Source: Streptomyces spinosisporus (GTDB lineage: Bacteria > Actinomycetota > Actinomycetes > Streptomycetales > Streptomycetaceae). From it: a DNA stretch of 64,000 nt. The stretch spans positions 124,001 through 188,000 of the forward strand of contig NZ_JALDAX010000009.1 of the NCBI RefSeq assembly GCF_022698145.1, written 5' to 3'. The notes beneath the pieces are model-generated. The model searched no databases and was not told the DNA's origin. It was given only the letters and a program-made list of their open reading frames with translations. The position numbers and the translations under genes were made by a program. Positions 42,944 to 50,937 of this stretch are shown in pieces (positions within the stretch are counted from its first letter, which is position 1; each line of letters begins with the position of its first letter).

Positions 42944-43057
42944 GAGTCAAGTGCGGTCCTGGCCCCGGTCATTCATTCGTCTGTAGCGGCGTGTGCGCGC
43001 CGTGAGGGGTGCGGCTCTGGCTTATCTTCGCCACGAAATCCGACATCCGGAGTGGAT

Positions 43058-44092
43058 ATGTACAAAACGGATGACGTGGCTGTCGTGGCGGAGAGGACGG
43101 CGATCGACGCGCCGTCCTGCCCGCAGGAGCGCCGCGCCACCTTACGGCCCTGGGTCATCGGCGTCGTCGTGGCGACAGGCTCGGTGGCGGTCCCAGCGCT
43201 CACCGGCGTCGGATGGCTGAACGGCCCCGCTGTCGCGGCCTGGCGCACGGTCTGCCTGGCCATCACCGTCCAGGCGCTGCCCTTCCTGCTCCTCGGCACG
43301 CTCCTGTCGGGGGCGATCAACGCCTTCGTACCGGCCGACCTGTTCACCAGGGTGCTGCCCCGGCGCCCGGCACTGGCCGTCCCGGTGGCCGGTGTGGCAG
43401 GAGCCATCCTGCCCGGCTGCGAGTGCGCGTCCGTGCCGGTCGCCGGCAGCCTGATCCGGCGGGGCGTCACCCCGGCCGCGGCCTTCGCCTTCCTCCTGTC
43501 CGCCCCCGCGATCAACCCGATCGTGCTGACCGCCACGGCCATCGCCTTCCCCGGCAACCCGGCCATGGTCGCCGCCCGGCTGCTGGCATCCCTCGTGACC
43601 GCCGCCGTGATGGGCTGGCTGTGGCTCTGGCTGGGACGTGCGCACTGGCTGCGCCCGGCCGCGCGGCACACGGGACATCAGCCGGGCCACAGCCGCTGGC
43701 AGGAGTTCCGCCTCGGCTTCCGGCACGACTTCCTGCAAGCAGGTGGCTTCCTGGTGCTGGGCGCCATGGCGGCGGCCACCTTCAACGTCGCCGTGCCGAG
43801 CTCCGTCCTCGACACCTTCTCCGGTTCCCCCTGGCTGTCGGTGCTCTTCCTGGCCGGACTCGCGGTGCTGCTCGCCGTCTGCTCGGAGGCCGACGCCTTC
43901 GTCGCCGCGTCCCTCACCGGCTTCTCGCCCACCGCGCGGCTGGCCTTCATGGTGGTCGGCCCGATGGTCGACCTGAAGCTGATCGCCCTTCAGACGGGCA
44001 CCTTCGGCCGGGCCTTCGCGCTCCGCTTCTCCACCGCGACCACGGTGGTGGCCGTCACCGCGAGCGTCCTGATCGGAGGCGCGCTGCTGTGA
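43058..44092 (+). CDS. YraQ-type (DUF318) permease
   Basis: 344 aa, about 8 membrane helices. The diagnostic GCECAS motif lies at about residues 130-135, followed by VPVAGSLIRRGVTPAAAFAFLLSAPAINP, then a His-rich loop and a second helix set. The Cys pair could bind metal or sulfur species. In actinobacteria this gene is paired with a TIGR03943 gene, often in zinc-responsive loci, so metal or metal-chelate transport is possible. ATG 43058 with GGAG at 5 nt is preferred over GTG 43052. No Zur box was recognised upstream. Confidence 0.85.
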   Translation: MYKTDDVAVVAERTAIDAPSCPQERRATLRPWVIGVVVATGSVAVPALTGVGWLNGPAVAAWRTVCLAITVQALPFLLLGTLLSGAINAFVPADLFTRVLPRRPALAVPVAGVAGAILPGCECASVPVAGSLIRRGVTPAAAFAFLLSAPAINPIVLTATAIAFPGNPAMVAARLLASLVTAAVMGWLWLWLGRAHWLRPAARHTGHQPGHSRWQEFRLGFRHDFLQAGGFLVLGAMAAATFNVAVPSSVLDTFSGSPWLSVLFLAGLAVLLAVCSEADAFVAASLTGFSPTARLAFMVVGPMVDLKLIALQTGTFGRAFALRFSTATTVVAVTASVLIGGALL

Positions 44093-44841
44093 AGCGCCAC
44101 GTTCAAGCCGCCCTGCTGGCCCTGACCGGCCTCGGTCTGCTGCACGCCGCCCTGTTCACCGACCTCTGTCTGCGCTACGTGAAGGAGGGGCAGCGCCCCC
44201 TCCTGATCGCCTCCGGCGCGCTGCTCGTCCTGCTGGGCCTCGCGGGAGCGATCCTGGACCGGACGGCCCCCGAGGGCGACGGCCACGCCGACGACCATGA
44301 CGGCACGCACGCACACGGCCACGACCACTCCGCCGTCCCCCGCGTGGCCTGGCTGCTCTTCCTACCCGCCCTCAGCCTGCTCTTCTACGCCCCGCCCTCG
44401 CTCGGCGCGTACACCGCCTCGCGGGCGAGCGACCAGGCGGTGAAAAAGGAACAGCACTTCGGTCCGTTGCCCGCCACGACACCCCTGCCGATGACCCTGT
44501 CGGACTTCACCGCACGGGTCCGGCAGGACCGGGAACAGTCCGTGCGGGGCCGCACCATCCGCATGACGGGCTTCGTCACCCCCGCGGGGAAGGACGGCGG
44601 CTGGTATCTCACCCGGATCATCTTCACCTGCTGCGCGGCCGACTCGCAGACCGTCAAGGTCCGCATGTACGGCACGCCCGCCGCACCCGCCGACACCTGG
44701 CTGGCCGTCACCGGCACCTGGCACCCCGGCGGCACCCTCGGCACGAGGACCGCCCCGGCAGCCCTGGACGTCCACCACACCACCCGCATCGCACCGCCGA
44801 TCAACGCCTACACGGACGACCTTCCGCTCACCCCGTCCTGA
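44089..44841 (+). CDS. TIGR03943 family membrane protein
   Basis: 250 aa. Two N-terminal helices are followed by a His/Asp-rich loop (HADDHDGTHAHGHDH), a third helix, and a C-terminal extracytoplasmic domain with the conserved TRIIFTCCAADSQTVKVRM segment. The GTG start overlaps the permease stop (GTGA, 44089-44092), so the two are made together and probably form one complex. The His-rich loop and Cys pair hint at metal handling. Confidence 0.85.
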   Translation: MKRHVQAALLALTGLGLLHAALFTDLCLRYVKEGQRPLLIASGALLVLLGLAGAILDRTAPEGDGHADDHDGTHAHGHDHSAVPRVAWLLFLPALSLLFYAPPSLGAYTASRASDQAVKKEQHFGPLPATTPLPMTLSDFTARVRQDREQSVRGRTIRMTGFVTPAGKDGGWYLTRIIFTCCAADSQTVKVRMYGTPAAPADTWLAVTGTWHPGGTLGTRTAPAALDVHHTTRIAPPINAYTDDLPLTPS

Positions 44842-44863
44842 CCCGGCCGCTTATGGTGACGCC

Positions 44864-45217
44864 ATGAGCGATCACGTTGAGGCGCCTGTCACGCCTGTCG
44901 AGGCCTATGAACCCCCTTACTACGTCGCCGTGTTCACCACGGTGCGAACCGAGGACCAGAGCGACTACAGCGAGACCAATGCACGCATGGAGGAGCTGGT
45001 GAAGGACATCCCCGGATACCTGGGGATGGACCACGCGCAGACCCCCGGCGGGCTCGGCATCACCGTCAGCTACTTCCGTGACGCCGACGGCCTCGAGGAG
45101 TGGCGGACCCACCCAGAGCACCGCGCCGCACAGCAGCGCGGGCGGGCCCAGTGGTATGAGCGTTATACGTTGCACGTGGCGAAGGTGGAGCACAGCAGCA
45201 CCTTCGAGAAGGCCTAG
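44864..45217 (+). CDS. Antibiotic biosynthesis monooxygenase (ABM) domain protein
   Basis: 117 aa, a single dimeric alpha-beta barrel. It contains YYVAVFTTVRTE, ETNARMEELVKDIPGYLGMDHA, and the C-terminal EEWRTHPEHRAAQQRGRAQWYERYTLHVAKVE, which is the ABM-domain signature. Such proteins may be monooxygenases, heme-degrading or stress-linked. It is separate from any biosynthetic cluster. Confidence 0.85.
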   Translation: MSDHVEAPVTPVEAYEPPYYVAVFTTVRTEDQSDYSETNARMEELVKDIPGYLGMDHAQTPGGLGITVSYFRDADGLEEWRTHPEHRAAQQRGRAQWYERYTLHVAKVEHSSTFEKA

Positions 45218-45275
45218 CAGATCTGCTGCCGAACGGAGCTGCTGTTGAGCGGACCTGCTACTGAACCGACCGGCA

Positions 45276-46685
45276 TCACACGTCGAAGTACAACTCGAAC
45301 TCATGCGGATGCGGCCGCAGTTGCAGGGGTGCGATCTCGTTGGTGCGTTTGAGGTCGATCCAGGTGCTGATCAGGTCGGAGGTGAAGACGTCGCCCTGGA
45401 GGAGGTAGTCGTGGTCGGCCTCCAGGGCGTTCAGGACGGCGGGGAGGTCGGTGGGGACCTGGGCGACGCTCGCGTGTTCCTCGGGGGCGAGTTCGTAGAG
45501 GTCCTTGTCGACCGGCTCGGGCGGTTCGAGCTTGTTCCTGATGCCGTCGAGGCCGGCGAGGAGCATCGCCGAGAAGGCCAGATACGGGTTGCAGGACGGG
45601 TCGGGGGCGCGGAACTCCAGCCGCTTGGCCCGCGGGTTCGTTCCGGTGATCGGGATGCGGATGCACGCTGACCGGTTGCGCTGCGAGTACACGAGGTTGA
45701 CCGGCGCCTCGAAGCCGGGCACCAGCCGGTGATAGGAGTTCACCGTCGGATTGGTGAACGCCAGCAGCGAGGGGGCGTGTTTGAGCAGGCCGCCGATGTA
45801 GTGGCGGGCGGAGTCCGACAGGCCGGCGTAGCCCTCCTCGTCGTAGAAGATCGGGCTGCCGCCCTGCCACAGGGACTGGTGGGTGTGCATGCCGGAGCCG
45901 TTGTCGCCGAAGATCGGCTTGGGCATGAAGGTGGCGGTCTTGCCGTTGCGCCAGGCGACGTTCTTGACGACGTACTTGTAGAGCTGCAGGTCGTCGGCGG
46001 CGTGCAGCAGCGTGTTGAACCTGTAGTTGATCTCGGCCTGTCCCGCGGTGCCCACCTCGTGGTGCTGCTTCTCGACCAGGATGTTGCACTTGATCAGTTC
46101 GAGGGTCATCTCGGCGCGCAGATCGGCGAAGTGGTCGACGGGCGGGACGGGGAAGTAGCCGCCCTTGTAGCGGACCTTGTAGCCCCGGTTGTCCTGCAGC
46201 GCACCCGTGTTCCAGGCGCCCGCCTCGGAGTCGATGTGGTACGACGCCTCGTTCGTCCTGGTCTCGAACCGCGCGCTGTCGAAGACGTAGAACTCCGCCT
46301 CCGGACCGAAGAACGCCGAGTCCGCGATCCCCGTCGACACCAGATACGTCTCCGCCTTCCTGGCAACGTTGCGCGGGTCGCGGCTGTACTGCTCGCCGGT
46401 CACCGGATCGTGGATGAAGAAGTTCACGATCAGGGTCGTGTCCTTGCGGAACGGGTCCAGACGGGCCGTCGGCAGGTCGGCGCGCAGCGCCATGTCGGAC
46501 TCGTGGATGGCCTGGAAGCCGCGGATCGACGAACCGTCGAAGGCCAGCTCCTCGTCCGGGTCGAAGATCTCCACCGGCACGGTGAAGTGCTGCATGATCC
46601 CCGGCACGTCGCAGAAGCGGACGTCGACGAACTTCACGTCCGCGTCGGAGATGAACTTCCTGGCTTCCTCGGCGTTCTGGAACAT
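45276..46685 (-). CDS. glnA: Type I glutamine synthetase (GSI-beta)
   Basis: 469 aa, the standard GSI length. It carries the GS beta-grasp domain, DGSSIRGFQAIHESDM, the ATP motif KPIFGDNGSGMH and the NRSACIRIP motif. The adenylylation Tyr is Tyr397 in DKDLYELAPEE, so covalent control by GlnE is expected. It makes glutamine from glutamate, ammonia and ATP as a dodecamer. It might be the main GlnA or a second GSI copy; several residues differ from what I recall of the conserved Streptomyces GlnA. Start is ATG 46685, and a LAL regulator is divergent. Confidence 0.93.
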   Translation of the reverse strand: MFQNAEEARKFISDADVKFVDVRFCDVPGIMQHFTVPVEIFDPDEELAFDGSSIRGFQAIHESDMALRADLPTARLDPFRKDTTLIVNFFIHDPVTGEQYSRDPRNVARKAETYLVSTGIADSAFFGPEAEFYVFDSARFETRTNEASYHIDSEAGAWNTGALQDNRGYKVRYKGGYFPVPPVDHFADLRAEMTLELIKCNILVEKQHHEVGTAGQAEINYRFNTLLHAADDLQLYKYVVKNVAWRNGKTATFMPKPIFGDNGSGMHTHQSLWQGGSPIFYDEEGYAGLSDSARHYIGGLLKHAPSLLAFTNPTVNSYHRLVPGFEAPVNLVYSQRNRSACIRIPITGTNPRAKRLEFRAPDPSCNPYLAFSAMLLAGLDGIRNKLEPPEPVDKDLYELAPEEHASVAQVPTDLPAVLNALEADHDYLLQGDVFTSDLISTWIDLKRTNEIAPLQLRPHPHEFELYFDV

Positions 46686-46818
46686 CCGACTCACCGTCCG
46701 TGTGGCGGGGCGCCTGCTGTGCTGTGCAATGTAGAGACCGCGCGCGGAGGGCGGAAGCGTACGGCGCGGAAGCGTGCAGCCACGGACATTGCGGGCGCCC
46801 GGTGGCAGAATCGGCCAA

Positions 46819-49419
46819 GTGGACCGCGGGATCCTCGAGCGCGAGCCCGAGCTGGCCCAGTTGGCCGCGGCCGCACGGGAGGCGGCGGACGGGGCCGGTT
46901 CGGTGGCGCTCGTCTTCGGTGAGGCCGGGATCGGCAAGTCCAGCCTGGTCAGGGCGCTGCCCGGCCGACTTCCCGCGCAGGCCAGGATCCTGGTCGGCCA
47001 GTGCGACGACCTCGCGACGCGACGCCCCCTCGGGCCCTTCCGCGACCTGGTCGGCAGCGTCGGCGCCGAACTCGCCCGCGCCGTCACCGACGGCGGCGAC
47101 CGGCAGCGCGTCTACGAGGCCCTGCACGCCGAGCTTGCCGTGACTCCGCACCCCGCAGTACTCGTCGTCGAGGACGTCCACTGGGCCGACGAGGCCTCCC
47201 TGGACGCCCTGCGCTTCCTGGTGCGCAGGATGGAGCGGCTGCCCGCCCTGCTCGTGCTCACCTACCGTGACGACGAGCTGAGCCGCGGACACCCCCTGCG
47301 CCACCTCCTCGGCCAGGTCTCCCGCGCCCCCCGCGTGCACCGCCTGCCGCTGGCCCGGCTGTCCCTCGACGCCGTCCGCACCCTCAGCGGCGCCGGCCGG
47401 CTCGACCCGGCGCAGGTGTACGCCGTCACCTCCGGCAACCCCTTCTTCGTCACGGAGGTGCTCGCGGCCGGCGGCACCGGGGGAGTGCCCCCGACCGTCG
47501 TCGAGGCCGTGCTCGCCCGCCTGCGCGGCCTGGACCCGGCCAGCGTGGACGCCCTGGAACAGCTCGCCGTCGTCCCCTCGGCGGTGGAGCGCCCGCTCGT
47601 CGACGCCCTGCTCACGCAGGGAGTGGCCGTCCTCGCGGCGGCCGAGCAGCGCGGGCTGCTGGCCGTGGCCCCGCAGCGGGTGGCCTTCCGGCACGAGCTG
47701 ATCCGGCGCGCGATCGCCGACGCCGTACCCGCCGCCCGGCGCATCGAGCTCAACCGCAACGTCCTCGCGGCCCTCGTCGCCCGCCCCGGTGCCGACGCCG
47801 CCCGTGTCGTCCACCACGCCGCCCAGGCCGGCGACGAGGACGCCATCGCCCGCTACGGACCCGACGCGGCCCAGGACGCCTCCTCGGCAGGCGCCCACCG
47901 CGAGGCCGCCGCACAGCTGCGGCTCGTCCTCCAGCAGCGCCACCGCTACGCCCCGCCCGACCTCGCCGACCTGCTCGAACGTCATGCCGTGGAGAGCTAC
48001 ACCATCGCCGACTCGGCCACCGCCGTCGCCGCCCAGCGCGAGGCGGTCGCCCTGCGCCGCTCGCTCGGCGACATCCGCGCCCTCGGCGCCGATCTGCGCT
48101 GGCTGTCGCGCATCCACTGGTGGGCCGGGGACGCCGACGAGGCGCAGGACGCCGCCCGCGAGGCCGTGACCGTCCTGGAGCACGCGGGCGACGACCGGCT
48201 CCTCGCCCTCGCCGTCAGCAACATCGCCCAGCTGCGGATGCTCTCCGACCGCTACCCGGAGGCGGTGGAGCACGCCGAGCGCGCCATCACACTCGCCCAG
48301 AAGACCGAGGACAGCGCGATCCTGTCCCACGCGCTCAACAACCTCGGCACGGCCCGCTGGCGCGGCGGCGACCCCGACGGCCGCAAGCAGCTGGAGGAGA
48401 GCCTCCACGTCGCCCTGGCCGCCGGCGAGGTCGAACACGCCTGCCGTGCCTACGCCAACCTCATCTGGACCCTGCTCGACAGCCTCCAGTACACCGAGGC
48501 CGACCGCTATCTGGTCCCCGCCATGGACCTCGCCGACCGTGCCGAGCACCTCGGCTTCCTCACCTACCTCCACGTCGAGCTGGCCATCCGCCGGCTCGCC
48601 GCCGCCGACTGGGAGGACGCCGAGCGGCACGCGGAGTTCGGCATCCACGACTTCCTGCCCGCACGCTCCCCGGCGCTGACCGTCCTGGCCCGGGTGCGCA
48701 CCCGCACCGGCCGGCCCGGCGCCGGTGAACTCCTCGCCGAGGCCCAGGAGATCGCCGTACGCACCCGGGAACTGCAGCGCACCGGCCCGGTGGCGGCCGC
48801 GCTGGCCGAGGCGGCCTGGCTGCGCGGCGACCACACCGCCGTGCTCGAGACCGTCACCCCCGTCCACGCCCAGGCCCGCCACCTCACCGGGATTCCCTAC
48901 CGGGCGGAGCTCGGCTACTGGCTGGCCAAGGCCGGCCGGCCCGTCCCGCTGGACGACTGCGACCACCCGTACGCCCTCCAGGTCCGGGGCCACTGGCGGG
49001 AGGCGGCGGCGCTGTGGCAGTCGGCCGGCTGCCCCTACGAGCACGCCGCCGCCGTCGCGGAGAGCCCGCATCCCGCGGACAAGATCGAGGCGCTCGCCCG
49101 CCTCGACGCCCTGGGCGCCGAACCGCTGGCCCGGCTGATCCGCACCGAGCTGCGCGAGCTGGGCGTCAAGCACGTCCCGCGCGGCCCCGTCGCCTCGACC
49201 CGCGGCAACCCCGCGGGCCTCACCGAGCGCCAGCTGCAGGTCATGCGGCTGCTCGCCCAGGGCCTGACCAACGCGGAGATCGCCGCCCGGCTCGTGGTGT
49301 CCGTGCGGACCGTCGACAACCACGTCCGCGCGGTCCTGGACAAGCTCGACGCCCCCACCCGGCGCCACGCCGCGGCCCGCGCCGAGGAGCTCGGACTCCT
49401 CCGCGAGGGCGAAACGTAG
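46819..49419 (+). CDS. LAL-type LuxR regulator (large ATP-binding)
   Basis: 866 aa. Walker A is GEAGIGKSS (about residues 33-41) and Walker B is VLVVEDVHWAD, inside an AAA/MalT-type ATPase domain. TPR-like helices fill the middle (about 380-750), and a C-terminal LuxR HTH starts at LTERQLQVMRLLAQGLTNAEIA (about 807). LAL regulators activate nearby pathway genes. The co-oriented FAD oxidase (49525) is 105 nt downstream. GTG 46819 follows. Confidence 0.92.
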   Translation: MDRGILEREPELAQLAAAAREAADGAGSVALVFGEAGIGKSSLVRALPGRLPAQARILVGQCDDLATRRPLGPFRDLVGSVGAELARAVTDGGDRQRVYEALHAELAVTPHPAVLVVEDVHWADEASLDALRFLVRRMERLPALLVLTYRDDELSRGHPLRHLLGQVSRAPRVHRLPLARLSLDAVRTLSGAGRLDPAQVYAVTSGNPFFVTEVLAAGGTGGVPPTVVEAVLARLRGLDPASVDALEQLAVVPSAVERPLVDALLTQGVAVLAAAEQRGLLAVAPQRVAFRHELIRRAIADAVPAARRIELNRNVLAALVARPGADAARVVHHAAQAGDEDAIARYGPDAAQDASSAGAHREAAAQLRLVLQQRHRYAPPDLADLLERHAVESYTIADSATAVAAQREAVALRRSLGDIRALGADLRWLSRIHWWAGDADEAQDAAREAVTVLEHAGDDRLLALAVSNIAQLRMLSDRYPEAVEHAERAITLAQKTEDSAILSHALNNLGTARWRGGDPDGRKQLEESLHVALAAGEVEHACRAYANLIWTLLDSLQYTEADRYLVPAMDLADRAEHLGFLTYLHVELAIRRLAAADWEDAERHAEFGIHDFLPARSPALTVLARVRTRTGRPGAGELLAEAQEIAVRTRELQRTGPVAAALAEAAWLRGDHTAVLETVTPVHAQARHLTGIPYRAELGYWLAKAGRPVPLDDCDHPYALQVRGHWREAAALWQSAGCPYEHAAAVAESPHPADKIEALARLDALGAEPLARLIRTELRELGVKHVPRGPVASTRGNPAGLTERQLQVMRLLAQGLTNAEIAARLVVSVRTVDNHVRAVLDKLDAPTRRHAAARAEELGLLREGET

Positions 49420-49524
49420 GTAGCGCACACGCCCGAGCTGGGTGACGGCCACGGATGCCCGCACGCGCGCAACACGAGTAGAACGTGCGGATCGGCCCGT
49501 CTCCGACCAAACGGGGGATATCGC

Positions 49525-50913
49525 ATGTCCAGTACACCCGCCCAGGCCGCCCGCACCGAACTCTCCGGCTTCAACGGGGAGCTGATCGGACCCGAGGACT
49601 CCGCCTACGAGGAGGCCCGCGCCGTCTACAACGCGATGATCGACCGCCGCCCCGCACTCGTCGCCCGCTGCGCCGACGCGGACGCCGTCGCCCGCGTGAT
49701 CGGCTTCGCCCGCGCCCACGACCTGCCACTCGCGATCCGCGGCGGCGGCCACCACGGCGCCGGCATGGGCACCGTCGACGGCGGAGTCGTCGCCGACCTC
49801 TCACCCCTGAAGGACGTCCAGGTCGACCCCGGGGCCCGCACCGTCCGGGTCGGCGGCGGCTGTGTGTGGGGCGAGGTCGACCGCGCCACCAACCCGCACG
49901 GCCTCGCCACGCCCAGCGGCATCGTCTCCACCACCGGCGTCGGCGGCATCGCCACCGGCGGCGGACTCGGCCACCTCACCCGCAAGTGCGGGCTGACCAT
50001 CGACAACATCCTCTCCGCCGAGGTCGTCCTCGCCGACGGACGGCAGGTGCACGCGAGCGGCGACGAGAACGCCGACCTGTTCTGGGCGATCCGTGGCGGC
50101 GGCGGCAACTTCGGCGTCGTCACCTCCTTCCGGTTCAGGCTGCACGAGGTCGGCACGGTCGTCGCCGGACCCACGTTCTGGCCCGTCGAGGCCGGCGCCG
50201 AAGTCCTCACCGCCTACCGGGAGTTCCTGCCGAACGCGCCCCGCGAGCTCAACGCCTTCTTCCTGTACGGCACCGTCCCGCCCGCCCCGCCGTTCCCGGA
50301 GGAGATCCAGCTGCGCAAGACGGCCGGCGTCGTCTGGTGCTACGCGGGCAGCGACCCCGAGGAGGCCGCACGTCTGATGGCGCCGCTGCTCGACGCTCTG
50401 CCCGAGCCGCTGCTGCACTTCACCGCGCCGATGCCGCACCCGGACCTGCAGTCCATGTTCGACGAGCTCTACCCGCGCGGCCACCAGTGGTACTGGCGCG
50501 CCGACTTCGTCGACGAGATCCCGGACGAGGCCGTGGAACTGCACGCCAAGTTCGGCGCCGAGGTGCCCACTGTCCAGTCGACCATGCACCTCTACCCGAT
50601 CGACGGCGCGGCCCATGACGTCGGCCCCGACGAGACCCCCTGGGGCTACCGCGGCGCCACCTGGTCGACGGTCTACGCAGGAGTCGACCCCGACCCGGCC
50701 AACGCCGAGCTGATCAAACGCTGGGCGGTCGACTACTCCGACGCCCTGCACCCGTTCTCGGCGGGCGGCGCCTACGTCAACATGATGATGGACGAGGGCC
50801 AGGAACGCGTCCGCGCCAGCTACGGCGCCAACTACCAGCGGCTGGCCCGCATCAAGGCCGAACTCGACCCGGACAACGTCTTCCGGCTGAACCAGAACAT
50901 CCGGCCCAGCTGA
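49525..50913 (+). CDS. Berberine-bridge-type (BBE/p-cresol methylhydroxylase-like) FAD oxidase
   Basis: 462 aa. The PCMH-type FAD domain starts at about 40. The 8-alpha-histidyl FAD attachment is in RGGGHH (His76/77). The second covalent-FAD Cys found in GilR-like enzymes is missing: the loop reads SGIVSTTGVGG. The C-terminal NxNI motif (FRLNQNIRP) is the BBE ending. Family members oxidise sugars, alcohols or polyketide/alkaloid intermediates. The gene lies alone behind the LAL regulator and is likely its target. Confidence 0.9.
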   Translation: MSSTPAQAARTELSGFNGELIGPEDSAYEEARAVYNAMIDRRPALVARCADADAVARVIGFARAHDLPLAIRGGGHHGAGMGTVDGGVVADLSPLKDVQVDPGARTVRVGGGCVWGEVDRATNPHGLATPSGIVSTTGVGGIATGGGLGHLTRKCGLTIDNILSAEVVLADGRQVHASGDENADLFWAIRGGGGNFGVVTSFRFRLHEVGTVVAGPTFWPVEAGAEVLTAYREFLPNAPRELNAFFLYGTVPPAPPFPEEIQLRKTAGVVWCYAGSDPEEAARLMAPLLDALPEPLLHFTAPMPHPDLQSMFDELYPRGHQWYWRADFVDEIPDEAVELHAKFGAEVPTVQSTMHLYPIDGAAHDVGPDETPWGYRGATWSTVYAGVDPDPANAELIKRWAVDYSDALHPFSAGGAYVNMMMDEGQERVRASYGANYQRLARIKAELDPDNVFRLNQNIRPS

Positions 50914-50937
50914 CGGGCCCCTCGGGCGGACGCCGGA

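Noticed and set aside
42944..43057. Searched for a Zur box ahead of the YraQ-type permease
   Set aside because: No convincing AT-rich inverted repeat found by eye; not annotated.
45301..49755. Long minus-strand open frame spanning the LAL regulator and part of glnA
   Set aside because: It crosses two convincing genes on both strands, has the Gly/Val/Arg-rich look of a shadow, and no ribosome site.
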